A DNA stretch of 53,993 bases from an uncultured Flavihumibacter sp. (GTDB taxonomy: Bacteria; Bacteroidota; Bacteroidia; Chitinophagales; Chitinophagaceae). Positions 1 through 7,012 of this stretch are shown piece after piece. Under the pieces are notes generated by a model, which ran no database searches, was not told the origin of the DNA, and saw only the letters and a program-made list of their open reading frames with translations. The stretch covers positions 1-53,993 of the forward strand of contig CAMLRX010000011.1 of the NCBI GenBank assembly GCA_946482545.1, in the 5' to 3' direction. Every line of letters starts with the position of its first letter. The first letter of the stretch is position 1. The position numbers were made by a program, and so were the translations under genes.

Positions 1-192
1 ACCCCATTAAAAGAAGAAGGTATTGTGAACTGGTTGCGCATGTTCGGATCCGCATTCTTCCATGGAATGTCGGAAAATGAGGTGACTGAAGTGCTGCAAC
101 AGGTCCAGGAAAAACTCCGTCCGACCAACCTCATCAACGGCGTATGGACGGCAGACTATAAACGGTTGCGCGTGGTGGCCGTGAAAGAATAA
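1..192 (+). CDS. C-terminal fragment of a probable SAM-dependent methyltransferase
   Basis: The reading frame is open from the first base of the window and stops with TAA at 190-192, giving 63 residues of a gene whose start lies outside. The pattern NWLRMFG...FFHGMSE...V.EKLRPTNLINGVWTADYKRLRVVAVK resembles the C-terminal part of class I SAM methyltransferases of the trans-aconitate methyltransferase type, where a helical cap is followed by a final strand reading RLRVVAVK. The catalytic and SAM-binding core is not in the window, so the substrate cannot be stated. It converges on the VOC gene with only two bases between stop codons. Confidence 0.55.
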   Translation, partial: TPLKEEGIVNWLRMFGSAFFHGMSENEVTEVLQQVQEKLRPTNLINGVWTADYKRLRVVAVKE

Positions 193-194
193 AC

Positions 195-569
195 TTATTG
201 CGGCTTGTAAGTCACGATATCAATACCAATCCCGTTCGGGTCTATGATGGCAAAATGCCGGTCGCCCCAAGGTTCGTCGCGTAAGGAAATCGCTATGGGA
301 ATATGCTTTGCGGTAATCTCTTTGTACACCTCATCCACATTATCCACCTCTATCGTCAGGAACATTCCTTTTCCTGGAAATGCCGGTTGAAAAAGTGGTT
401 GCTGACTGGGGTGATCCGGTAACAGAAAGGCCAGTTCAGCCTGCTTTCCAGGCGTGTGCATCAACAGGTAAAAATCATTTTCAAAGGTGATCCCGAAATG
501 CAATACTTCCTGGTAAAATGCTTTGGTTGCTTCCAGTTTACTGGTAACAATCCCGGCGTTCATTTTCAT
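195..569 (-). CDS. VOC (glyoxalase/bleomycin-resistance) family protein
   Basis: This is a 124-residue single VOC domain. It has the typical paired beta-alpha-beta-beta-beta units: NAGIVTSKLEATKAFYQEVL opens the first, and FLTIEVDNVDEVYKEI with the closing IIDPNGIGIDIVTY forms the second. VOC proteins bind a divalent metal or small ligands and include glyoxalases, dioxygenases and resistance proteins; the substrate cannot be read from the sequence. I chose the ATG at 569 (MKMNAG). The frame stays open upstream to 674, but that extension is Cys/His-rich and unlike the family. It lies downstream of, and in the same direction as, the AraC-type regulator gene, so the two may be co-expressed. Confidence 0.8.
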   Translation of the reverse strand: MKMNAGIVTSKLEATKAFYQEVLHFGITFENDFYLLMHTPGKQAELAFLLPDHPSQQPLFQPAFPGKGMFLTIEVDNVDEVYKEITAKHIPIAISLRDEPWGDRHFAIIDPNGIGIDIVTYKPQ

Positions 570-719
570 ACTTGTTGTTTTAATGTTGGAATGCCGCTCC
601 GGTATGCACCAACAAACCAGGGCAAGCATTGCGGTGATAAAATTGGTGCGCATTGCGTTGAATTGATCACACAAAGTTGCACATCAAAATACCTGGAACA
701 TAGTAAAAAACGGACATAA

Positions 720-1568
720 TCAGAATGCCTGGGAAGGAGTGGTCCCGAACATGGTTTTGAACTCTTTGATGAAATGCGCCTGGTCGTAATAACCCATATC
801 GAAAAAGAGTTTTTCCTTTTTAAGACTTACTACAGAAGGCTTCGCTGCAAGCACCTGCTGAAACCTGACCACTCTCCCGAAAGTTTTGGGCGATTCGCCA
901 ATATACTGCCCGAACAACCGACGCAGTTGCCTGGAACTGATGCCTATTTCCTTGTTGCTTTCCAACTGAACGTTTCCCCCTGTTTTTATCAATAATTCCA
1001 ATGCATTTAAAACTCTTGGATCAACGGAAAGTAAGGCGTGGTGCACCTTTGGCAGGAAGAACGCGTCGGCTTTCTGTTTGAATACTTCAGCATCCTGAAA
1101 CGTGGCGGCCATCATCTCCATAAAAGCATAACATGTTTTATTGACCATGTTGAGATGAAAAGATTGGTTGGCAAGGTCTGCTGCATCCACCGGGAAAAAA
1201 AGCGGAAACGCACCCGGTAAAAAACGGATGCCCGCATAGTGAAAAAACTGTGGCAATAGAAACGCTGTATAACTGGAGCAGAACCCCATCACAAAATTTT
1301 CCTGTGGTTGTAAGATATCCGTGAATACATCCATACAACCGTCTGCCACCACCCTGTAGCTGAAAGGTGTTTGTAAGGACGTTTTTGTTTTCAACTCCCA
1401 ATAACAATGAATAAATCCCGATAAAGCAGGATGGGGGTGCAGCTCCGTATAAGATACATATTCCTCCATCCCCGAAACAGTTGGCTGCACAGGACAGAAA
1501 TTCCTGAACACCTCCCTTAATGCGTCGCCGGAAACACCTCTTGCGCTATCATGATTGGAACTAACCAT
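720..1568 (-). CDS. AraC family transcriptional regulator with DUF6597-like N-terminal domain
   Basis: The product has 282 residues. The N-terminal half (about 35-150) has the pattern HPALSGFIHCYWEL and the later PDGCMD-like VADGCMDVFTD, typical of the sensory domain found in Bacteroidota AraC regulators (DUF6597-like). The C-terminal about 95 residues form the AraC double helix-turn-helix: SSRQLRRLFGQYIGESPK in the first HTH, and FDMGYYDQAHFIKEFKTMFGTTP in the second, which is the classic AraC signature. It is a DNA-binding regulator; the effector is unknown. A shorter product starting at the internal ATG at 1469 (MEEYVSY) would still hold both domains and cannot be excluded. The downstream VOC gene is a plausible target or operon partner. 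Confidence 0.9.
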   Translation of the reverse strand: MVSSNHDSARGVSGDALREVFRNFCPVQPTVSGMEEYVSYTELHPHPALSGFIHCYWELKTKTSLQTPFSYRVVADGCMDVFTDILQPQENFVMGFCSSYTAFLLPQFFHYAGIRFLPGAFPLFFPVDAADLANQSFHLNMVNKTCYAFMEMMAATFQDAEVFKQKADAFFLPKVHHALLSVDPRVLNALELLIKTGGNVQLESNKEIGISSRQLRRLFGQYIGESPKTFGRVVRFQQVLAAKPSVVSLKKEKLFFDMGYYDQAHFIKEFKTMFGTTPSQAF

Positions 1569-1645
1569 AAAACCTCCTTAAAAGCGGTACGCCAATACGA
1601 AAAATATACCCGCTAATACTTAAAACAAAACGCGAAGAAACAACG

Positions 1646-1680
1646 CCTTGCGTCCTTGCTTCTTCGCGTCCTTGCGTGAA
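1646..1680. repeat. Dispersed intergenic repeat, copy 1 (CCTTGCGTCCTTGC type)
   Basis: The gap between the AraC gene and osmC carries a tandem-like run of TTGCGTCC units ending in TTCGCGTCCTTGCGTGAA. The first 23 bases match the reverse complement of 35458-35480 at 22 positions. Short sequences of this kind recur between genes in many bacterial genomes. No gene or hairpin is evident in it. Confidence 0.7.
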
Positions 1681-1698
1681 ATACTCCTCACATCTCGC

Positions 1699-2139
1699 CT
1701 ATCCAATAAAACTCACATCCAGCGAAATAGGCACAGCCGACAGTGCTTTAGACACAGGGCAACCCGCTTTTGCACCATTGGCAAACTCAGTGAATTTCTC
1801 CGCGTCTATGCCCGGAACCTTACCTGTCAGTTTCAATGCAATTGCCGTGATCGCGAATCCGCCATCAACCTGGTCAAGTGTGACGGTTGCTTCTGTAGTA
1901 AGTTCTTCGGCTACAAAACCAGCTTGCGTAAGCGCAAAACTGAGAGCCATGTTAAAACAACCTGAATGTGCTGCGGCAATCAGCTCTTCCGGGTTGGTAC
2001 CTGCTTTGCCGTCTTCATTCTGGAAACGGGTTTTCGCTGAATAAGGTGTGTCATTGAAAAAACCGCTTGGCGCATTCAGGCTACCGGAACCATCTGGACC
2101 GTTCCCTTTCCATACCGCGGTTGCTCTTCTTTTCATCAT
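1699..2139 (-). CDS. osmC: OsmC family peroxiredoxin
   Basis: This 146-residue protein aligns along its length with E. coli OsmC in remembered sequence: GTNPEELIAAAHSGCFNMALS, VDGGFAIT and AKAGCPVSKAL are all present. OsmC is a homodimeric thiol peroxidase that reduces organic hydroperoxides. The two catalytic cysteines are Cys61, in AAHSGCF, and Cys127, in AGCPVS. The conserved Arg39 and Glu51/Glu52 are in place. The start could be the first or the second ATG (2139 or 2136). It is transcribed alone, and the dispersed repeat lies just downstream. Confidence 0.93.
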   Translation of the reverse strand: MMKRRATAVWKGNGPDGSGSLNAPSGFFNDTPYSAKTRFQNEDGKAGTNPEELIAAAHSGCFNMALSFALTQAGFVAEELTTEATVTLDQVDGGFAITAIALKLTGKVPGIDAEKFTEFANGAKAGCPVSKALSAVPISLDVSFIG

Positions 2140-2299
2140 TTTTATGCTTTTTAGGTGATAAATAAAGGTGATTGATCAAGGGTACAATTACTGTTCCATG
2201 AAGGTTTATGGAGAGCAATGGAAGGTAAGAAAAAATCCGGACCAAAGTCCGGACTTTACAACATGTTTTTGTTATGCCAACCCCGTTTTTTCACCGGGA

Positions 2300-2638
2300 T
2301 CAGAGTTCCTCAATCACGGATACGCCCCTTGTTTTATCACCACTGGTCCATTCCCAAACTTCATGAAGGCGTACCTTTCCATTGGGCAGGATTTCCGGTG
2401 TTGAACTGCACCTGCCTGTCATCAGTTTGCCTTCGTCGTTTACCTGGTGGTAACACATTTCGATACGGCCTTCTTCATCAACAATGCCAAGCAGATGCCC
2501 TTTGCGGATTTTTCCACCGGCGTATGCCGCGCTGAGTATTTCTCCTTCCTGTTGGTAGTGAAAGATCGTTTCCGCCGAGGTTTCTCCATTCTCCGTATTG
2601 GACATGGGCCTGAATTTCTTTCCGTTGTACGATATCAT
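2300..2638 (-). CDS. Conserved Bacteroidota protein, often labelled N-acetylglutamate synthase-like
   Basis: This is a 112-residue protein from the ATG at 2638 (MISYNGKKF). The pattern YNGKKFRP.SNTENGE.SAETIFHYQQ...GG.I.KGHLLG.VDE.G.I.M.YHQVN, followed by G.LMTG.C.STPEILPNGK.RLHE.W.WTSGD, belongs to a family common in Bacteroidota and Firmicutes. Databases frequently call it n-acetylglutamate synthase, but no GNAT acetyltransferase motif is visible, so I do not accept that function. The repeated beta-strand pattern suggests a small beta-barrel. An upstream ATG at 2734 would add 32 residues not typical of the family. The upstream DinB-superfamily gene has the same orientation. Confidence 0.7.
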   Translation of the reverse strand: MISYNGKKFRPMSNTENGETSAETIFHYQQEGEILSAAYAGGKIRKGHLLGIVDEEGRIEMCYHQVNDEGKLMTGRCSSTPEILPNGKVRLHEVWEWTSGDKTRGVSVIEEL

Positions 2639-2770
2639 ATCGGAAAGATAGGAAACAAATGCATGCTGCTCGTTCACCCAGGCAGAGGTTTTGCCGGCAA
2701 TGGCCCGTAAAAATAATTCCCAGGAAAGTTGCATGATTGTGGATTGGACAGGTAAGGTGTTTTCAACTTC

Positions 2771-3271
2771 TTAGAAAGACATATCATCTGCGCTGGGACC
2801 GTAACTGCCGGGGATGGGAATGTCCAGCAAACGGAGGAATACGCCCAGTTGTGCACGGTGGTGTATGGTCTGGCTCAGGCTGACCCTCATCATGCCTGCC
2901 TTCGTTGTGTTCACGTAAATATCATTACCGCTGCGCAGTACCCACTTTTCGTCCAGTTTCTCTTCATTAGATTTGGAAAGAAGTTCCAGTCCGCTTTCCA
3001 GGTTTTTCTCAAAATAGTCCAGCAACTCCTCGTTGTTATGAATCTGCACGGGGTTGTAAGGCGATGTGGCGAAATCCAACTCGTCCGTAGTAACGGCCAT
3101 GGATACCCAGGAAGGAAGTTCTGCGATATGCGTGGCAAGCTGTCGCATACTCATGCTTTTGGGATGCGGCTTCCAATCGTATTTATCTTCGGGAACAATT
3201 GACAGCATTTTCCTGGTGGTAACGGCTTCATCCTGCATTTCTTTCAATAGTGTGTTGATGGTCTTTGACAT
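2771..3271 (-). CDS. DinB superfamily (four-helix bundle metal-dependent) protein
   Basis: This 166-residue protein starts at the ATG at 3271 (MSKTINTLLKEMQDEA). It has the DinB/YfiT fold pattern: an N-terminal helix, then YDWKPHPKSMSMRQLATHIAEL with the first metal-ligand histidine, and the C-terminal SLSQTIHHRAQLGVFLRLL with the HHRAQ motif that supplies the other ligands. The fold hosts thiol-dependent transferases and damage-induced proteins of unknown activity. It is unrelated to DNA polymerase IV, also called dinB, at 20220. The frame extends upstream to 3517, but that part is low-complexity and crosses the leader of the divergent PIN module, so I reject it. Confidence 0.88.
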   Translation of the reverse strand: MSKTINTLLKEMQDEAVTTRKMLSIVPEDKYDWKPHPKSMSMRQLATHIAELPSWVSMAVTTDELDFATSPYNPVQIHNNEELLDYFEKNLESGLELLSKSNEEKLDEKWVLRSGNDIYVNTTKAGMMRVSLSQTIHHRAQLGVFLRLLDIPIPGSYGPSADDMSF

Positions 3272-3404
3272 TGTTGTAGGTTTTTGTTGTTTGATAACAC
3301 AAAGAAAGTTACACCTACTGACAGCCCTATGGCAGTGGTGTTTTTGAAAATGAAAAAAGATTTGATCGGTGAAAAAACGGAGAATGGGGGTAGAAAAACA
3401 CCAA

Positions 3405-3439
3405 TTGGTTTTTATAGCCGGAAAATCAGTATAAATTTG
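3405..3439 (+). promoter_or_regulatory. Bacteroidota-type promoter for the Cas2-like/PIN module
   Basis: A TTG at 3405-3407 and TAAATTTG at 3432-3439 match the Bacteroidota -33/-7 consensus (TTG...TAnnTTTG), with a 24-base spacer, at the long end of the usual range. Transcription would start near 3446, giving a leader of about 55 bases before the first gene at 3503. Confidence 0.5.
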
Positions 3440-3452
3440 TGTTGCATTATTC

Positions 3453-3485
3453 AGGAACGCCCCACCTCCACCACCTGGCGTTCTT
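3453..3485 (+). other. Leader hairpin upstream of the Cas2-like gene
   Basis: AGGAACGCC (3453-3461) pairs with GGCGTTCTT (3477-3485) with one G-U pair. The 15-base loop is CCACCTCCACCACCT. The hairpin lies inside the predicted 5' leader, 17 bases before the start codon at 3503, and no T-tract follows, so it is not a simple terminator. Confidence 0.5.
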
Positions 3486-3502
3486 ATTTCAAAAACAAAA
3501 GA

Positions 3503-3832
3503 ATGAAAAAAGATCAAACCATCTGGTTATCCTATGACCTTGGATTGAAAGGTGATTATCCTGGCCTGTATGCCTTTCTTGATGCGCAGGAGGCCCGTGA
3601 ATGTGGAGAAGGGCTGGCTTTCTTCAAAAGGAAAACTGAGGAGGATATGGCAGAATCCATCCGACAGGAATTGAATAAATATATGAAAGCCGCAGCCACT
3701 GACAGGGTGTATATCGTTTTTCTTGATGAGAAAAACGGGAAGCTGAAAGGGAAATTTCTTTTTGGAAAAAGAAAGCGTGCATTGTGGGAAGGATATGCGC
3801 TGAAAGAAGGATTGAACGAAGAAGATTTTTAG
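3503..3832 (+). CDS. Small Cas2-like-fold protein, candidate antitoxin of a PIN module
   Basis: This product of 109 residues starts at the ATG at 3503. I do not recognise a named family with certainty. Its order of elements resembles the ferredoxin-like Cas2/VapD fold: strand IWLSYDL (about 7-13, ending in Asp12), helix around LYAFLDAQEA (22-31), strand EGLAFFKR (36-43), helix AESIRQELNKYM (50-61), strand DRVYIVFLD (67-75), then a basic tail rich in Lys and Arg. Asp12 sits where Cas2 has its strand-1 aspartate. The stop is one base from the start of the PIN-domain gene, so the two are almost certainly translated from one transcript. That arrangement suggests an antitoxin or partner. The fold assignment is inference from the predicted strand pattern. 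Confidence 0.65.
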   Translation: MKKDQTIWLSYDLGLKGDYPGLYAFLDAQEARECGEGLAFFKRKTEEDMAESIRQELNKYMKAAATDRVYIVFLDEKNGKLKGKFLFGKRKRALWEGYALKEGLNEEDF

Positions 3833-3833
3833 C

Positions 3834-4259
3834 ATGAGAAATGTAATACTGACTGATACAGGATTTTGGTTGGGATTATTGGACCCGCGAGATCAGTTCC
3901 ATGAGCATAGTCTTGCCATTATGGAACTAATCTCCGCCGGAAAAATAATGATGCCCTGGCCTTGCGTATATGAAACCATATCGACAAGATTAGTGCGGCG
4001 TAAAAGACAGTTGATCTTATTAAAAGAGCTGATGAGAATCAACGGGGTTTTGGTGGTTGATGATTCAGGTTATCGTGAAGGGGCATTGAAAGAGGTCTTT
4101 TCTGATCAGTTCAGCAAAACAAAATCTCTGAGTCTTGCCGATATAGTTATCCGGAAAATGATGGAAGATGATTCGCTCCGGATCAATTTTCTGGCAACAT
4201 TCAATCAGCCGGATTTCGAAGACGTATGCAGAAAGCGAATGGTGGAAATATTGTGTTAG
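3834..4259 (+). CDS. PIN-domain ribonuclease-like protein (probable toxin)
   Basis: The product has 141 residues. PIN domains are Mg2+-dependent RNases with a constellation of acidic residues, and these are visible: Asp8 in ILTDTGFWL on strand 1, Glu47 in CVYETIS, Asp103 in SLADIVIRKMM, and Asp127/Asp130 near the end in NQPDFED. The spacing and the 141-residue length fit VapC-type toxins. The upstream partner ends one base before this start codon. VapC toxins typically cleave tRNA or rRNA, but the target here cannot be read from the sequence. It converges on the WYL regulator with five bases between the genes. It has no similarity to CRISPR nucleases. Confidence 0.8.
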   Translation: MRNVILTDTGFWLGLLDPRDQFHEHSLAIMELISAGKIMMPWPCVYETISTRLVRRKRQLILLKELMRINGVLVVDDSGYREGALKEVFSDQFSKTKSLSLADIVIRKMMEDDSLRINFLATFNQPDFEDVCRKRMVEILC

Positions 4260-4264
4260 TATAA

Positions 4265-4990
4265 CTAATACTTTACGGGCAATTGCTTCATGTATTCGCC
4301 TACTTCTATATGGTCTTTTTTACGGAACGGAAGCTCCGTATACCTGATGTGCTGTATTCTGGAAACTCGGAAGTCACGGTATTCAACGCGTTTATGGCAC
4401 CAGCCGATAAGGTGCCAACTGAAGGCGTAGAAAATGAGACCAATAGGTTCTACCTCGCGGAGACTCGTCTCCTGGTTGTTGTTCCTGTACCCGATCTCTA
4501 TGATATGGGAATTGGAAATAGCATTCTGTATTACTGACAGGTGCTCGTAGTTGTTGCTGACCGAGTCCGGGAACTGGTGGCGGATATTGTTGGTAAGGAG
4601 TTCGAGTTTTTCCTTTTGGCTCCCCCTTAGCACGTTCTTTACTTTGCTGAGGGCGCTGGAATAATTCCTTTGAATGGAACGGTCGGCAACGCCGTTTACA
4701 AGTCCTTCCATCAGCAGGAGTGCATTCGCTTCCTCATTGCTGAAAGATATGGGCGGCAGAAAATAACCCTGTACCACGAAGTAGCCGCGGTGCTGTTCAA
4801 AGCTGACGGGAATGCCTTGTTCGCAAAGGGCCTTTATATCGCGGTACACCGTACGGATACTGATGTTGAATTTTTCGGCGATCTTTTCCGCGGGCACAAA
4901 TTTTTTGGACTGCAGGAAAGTGAGTATCCCGAAAAGTCTGTCTATGCGGTTCATGTTAAGATGTGGTCTGTCAAAGATAGTGTTTTCCAT
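4265..4990 (-). CDS. YafY-type transcriptional regulator (HTH_11 + WYL domain)
   Basis: This is a 241-residue protein. The N-terminal winged helix (about 13-70) carries RIDRLFGILTFLQSKKFVPAEKIAEKF followed by SIRTVYRDIKALCEQGIPV, the usual deoR-like HTH_11 of YafY regulators. The C-terminal part contains the WYL-type ligand-binding region, with IEIGYRNN and EPIGLIFYAFSWHLIGWCH, where the family WYL motif reads YAFSWHL. WYL domains sense nucleic acids or small ligands. The start may be at 4990 or at the internal ATG at 4954 (MNRIDRLF), which matches family members better. The gene lies 11 bases downstream of the GyrI-like gene, and such pairs are common in Bacteroidota. Confidence 0.9.
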   Translation of the reverse strand: MENTIFDRPHLNMNRIDRLFGILTFLQSKKFVPAEKIAEKFNISIRTVYRDIKALCEQGIPVSFEQHRGYFVVQGYFLPPISFSNEEANALLLMEGLVNGVADRSIQRNYSSALSKVKNVLRGSQKEKLELLTNNIRHQFPDSVSNNYEHLSVIQNAISNSHIIEIGYRNNNQETSLREVEPIGLIFYAFSWHLIGWCHKRVEYRDFRVSRIQHIRYTELPFRKKDHIEVGEYMKQLPVKY

Positions 4991-5001
4991 GACGGTAAAT
5001 T

Positions 5002-5628
5002 TCAGGCGATACGCTCCCGCAGGATGGTGCGCAGTTTCTCCGTGGCGGTCCTCCGGAAATCGGAAAGGTAAATTTCATGATGGGTACCGATTAACTGAAG
5101 TTGTTTCCGCTGTATGAAGGTTTCAAGCGTACGGAGCGTTTCATGCTCCTGTTCGAATGGGCCCGTATGCAGCACCTGGACAAAGCTGCCACCCTCCTGC
5201 TCGAAGAAACGGATGTTGCGCGCTTCGGAAAGCCGCTTCCGGAAATGAACGATTTCAATGGCGGTCATCATTTCGTCTTCGGTAACAAACGGAGGCATCC
5301 GGAGCAGCAGCCGGTATGCCCATTCACTGCGTGGAATGAGTAACGGCGCTTCAGCCATTGAAGTGATCCTGAACTTTTGTTTGTCGAACCACCAAAGACA
5401 TTCCAGTTTGGGGACCTTAAAATCGCGGCCCCTCGACCTGAAAATATATTTGATGGCATAAGCGGTGCTGTAAAGGGCTTGTATCTTTTCAGCAAAGGTA
5501 TTCTCGGAGGGATCGCCTGCCCCGGGAAGTGAAATGTATTGGGCATCGTCCTGGAAAACGATTTCTGGATGGCGTGATGCCTTATAATAGGATAGCAGTT
5601 GCTGGCTGCGGGATGATAATGTTGTCAT
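5002..5628 (-). CDS. GyrI-like small-molecule-binding domain protein
   Basis: This is a 208-residue protein from the ATG at 5628 (MTTLSSRSQQLL). It matches the stand-alone GyrI-like/YdhQ-type proteins (COG4832): KLECLWWFDK, then SEWAYRLLLRMPPFV, and a C-terminal segment FVQVLHTGPFEQEHETLRTL...HHEIYLSDFRRTATEKLRTILR containing the conserved glutamates and Tyr of the SHS2-type ligand pocket. Homologues bind hydrophobic small molecules, and some hydrolyse cyclopropanoid toxins; activity here is unknown. The terminator at 5702-5727 lies upstream of this start, which supports ignoring the open frame that extends to 5781. It probably forms an operon with the WYL regulator downstream. Confidence 0.85.
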   Translation of the reverse strand: MTTLSSRSQQLLSYYKASRHPEIVFQDDAQYISLPGAGDPSENTFAEKIQALYSTAYAIKYIFRSRGRDFKVPKLECLWWFDKQKFRITSMAEAPLLIPRSEWAYRLLLRMPPFVTEDEMMTAIEIVHFRKRLSEARNIRFFEQEGGSFVQVLHTGPFEQEHETLRTLETFIQRKQLQLIGTHHEIYLSDFRRTATEKLRTILRERIA

Positions 5629-5701
5629 AGCTTTTAAGGTGTTGTAAAAACAAAATAAAAGCACAGCAGTGTCAACCCTATGGCAGTCTGAAAACCAGTA
5701 A

Positions 5702-5727
5702 ATAAAAAATCCCGCCGGAGCGGGATT
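5702..5727 (-). terminator. Rho-independent terminator of the 5744-6199 gene
   Basis: Reading the minus strand, AATCCCGC-TCCG-GCGGGATT forms a perfect 8-bp hairpin (arms 5720-5727 and 5708-5715) followed directly by a T-rich run. It sits 17 bases past the stop of the secreted-protein gene at 5744. Confidence 0.88.
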
Positions 5728-5743
5728 GGTGTAGTAGCATTGT

Positions 5744-6199
5744 TTACATAGATGGTTCTTTTTTCTTCGCTTCCTCTTCATTCATGGCCAGTTTCAGCTC
5801 CTGCTTGAGGTTCTTGTCCCAACTCAGGCTTTGGATCTGCCACCTTGTTCCGGGATTGTACAGAACAAAGTTGAAGCGCACCGGCTGGCGCTCATACTTC
5901 ACCAGAAAACTTTTCATCACGTAACTGGTTCCGATACTTTTTTCAGAAAGCAATTCATATCCCATGTATTTCCCCAGGCCCTGCGTTAGTTCCCGCAGGT
6001 GAATCTTATTCTGGTTCATTACTTCCTGGTGACCCTTCATCCAGCGGTTGTGCTGGAAAAGTTGCGTATAAGCTTTTGTAGGGTATTGCTCATAGAGATA
6101 AAAAAATTCTTCGGTGATGCGTTCCCGTGGTTGTTGCTGTGAAAAGGCGGATGTACAGCAAAGCGTACATACGAATAATGGCAATAACATTCGTTTCAT
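5744..6199 (-). CDS. Secreted protein of unknown function
   Basis: This 151-residue protein begins with a clear signal peptide, MKRMLLPLFVCTLCCTSAFS with QQQ after the likely cleavage site, so it is exported to the periplasm or beyond. The mature part is about 130 residues of mixed alpha/beta with TEEFFYLYEQYPTKAYTQLF near the start, and VKYERQPVRFNFVLYNPGTRWQIQSLSW as alternating strands. This resembles the NTF2-like/DUF3887-type fold, in which a small cone-shaped domain binds ligands. I do not recognise a specific family. The gene is monocistronic, with its own terminator at 5702-5727. Confidence 0.75.
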   Translation of the reverse strand: MKRMLLPLFVCTLCCTSAFSQQQPRERITEEFFYLYEQYPTKAYTQLFQHNRWMKGHQEVMNQNKIHLRELTQGLGKYMGYELLSEKSIGTSYVMKSFLVKYERQPVRFNFVLYNPGTRWQIQSLSWDKNLKQELKLAMNEEEAKKKEPSM

Positions 6200-6317
6200 G
6201 TGTATTCAGTTTAGAAAATGAAGGAATGAAAAGACGGCGTAGAAGCGTTTGCAATCAAACTAAAGTTATCACAATCCGGGCTTTTTTTCAAGGAACAGGG
6301 CGGAATAATTTTAACGG

Positions 6318-6345
6318 TTGTTTCATGTGCGGAGTCCTAACTTTG
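6318..6345 (+). promoter_or_regulatory. Leaderless-type promoter of the DsbA-like gene
   Basis: TTG at 6318-6320, 17 bases of spacer and TAACTTTG at 6338-6345 match the Bacteroidota consensus. The start codon is at 6350, only four bases after the -7 element (TAACTTTG-CCGC-ATG), so transcription would begin at or next to the ATG. Confidence 0.7.
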
Positions 6346-6349
6346 CCGC

Positions 6350-7012
6350 ATGAAACCGAGGTTATATTATTGTTACGATGCCTATTGCGGCTGGTGTTAC
6401 GGATTCAGTCCGGTGATCAGAAAGCTCGCGGCAGAACATGCCGCACAACTGGATTTCGAGGTGCTTTCGGGGGGAATGATTCTTTCCGATAAACCTGCAC
6501 ATATCGGTGGAATGGCTGAATACATCAAAGGCGCTTACAAAACAGTGGAAGAATACAGTGGTATCCGTTTCGGAGACGATTACCTGTGGCATATCCTCAA
6601 TCCGGACCAGAGCGACTGGTTCCCGAATTCACTCAAACCGGCCATCGCACTTTGTATTTTCAAGGAATACTTTCCTTCCATGCAAATAGTGTTTGCCTCC
6701 GATCTTCAATATGCACTACATTTTGAAGGAAGAGACCTTTGTGATGATGAGGCTTACCGGCATTTATTAGAAAAATATTCGATCAACACGGAAGATTTTT
6801 ACAAAAAACTGCACGATCCTATATATGAAGAAAAAGCACGTTATGAATTCGCGCTGGTGAAACAACTACAGGTAACAGGGTACCCAACGGTGCTTATTCA
6901 AACTGCACCGTCAAAGTTTTACCTTGTGAGCCGCGGTTTCACGGATTATGAAACCATAAGCGCCAGGGTGGAAGCCGTGCTGAAAGAGTTGGAAACTCAG
7001 GCTACTTCGTAA
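6350..7012 (+). CDS. DsbA family thiol oxidoreductase (FrnE-like)
   Basis: The product has 220 residues. A thioredoxin-fold strand RLYYCYDAYCGWCYGFSP carries the active-site motif Cys13-Gly-Trp-Cys16. The family's cis-proline loop is seen in QVTGYPTVLIQ (about 185-195), and the helical insertion lies between. No signal peptide is present, so the protein is probably cytoplasmic, like other FrnE/2-hydroxychromene isomerase-like DsbA relatives that act in redox stress. The CxxC motif argues for a redox enzyme rather than an isomerase. The 3' end overlaps the convergent epimerase gene by 16 bases. Expression is likely from the leaderless promoter just upstream. Confidence 0.88.
   Translation: MKPRLYYCYDAYCGWCYGFSPVIRKLAAEHAAQLDFEVLSGGMILSDKPAHIGGMAEYIKGAYKTVEEYSGIRFGDDYLWHILNPDQSDWFPNSLKPAIALCIFKEYFPSMQIVFASDLQYALHFEGRDLCDDEAYRHLLEKYSINTEDFYKKLHDPIYEEKARYEFALVKQLQVTGYPTVLIQTAPSKFYLVSRGFTDYETISARVEAVLKELETQATS

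Noticed and set aside
570..674. N-terminal extension of the VOC protein
   Set aside because: Residues before the ATG at 569 are unlike VOC proteins and form no obvious signal peptide; the family start fits 569 better.
2300..2638. N-acetylglutamate synthase function for the 112-residue protein
   Set aside because: The label appears often in databases, but the GNAT acetyl-CoA motif is absent and the protein is too short.
3503..3832. A true CRISPR Cas2
   Set aside because: There is no Cas1, no array and no other cas gene. Only the fold pattern is similar, and the partner is a PIN nuclease.
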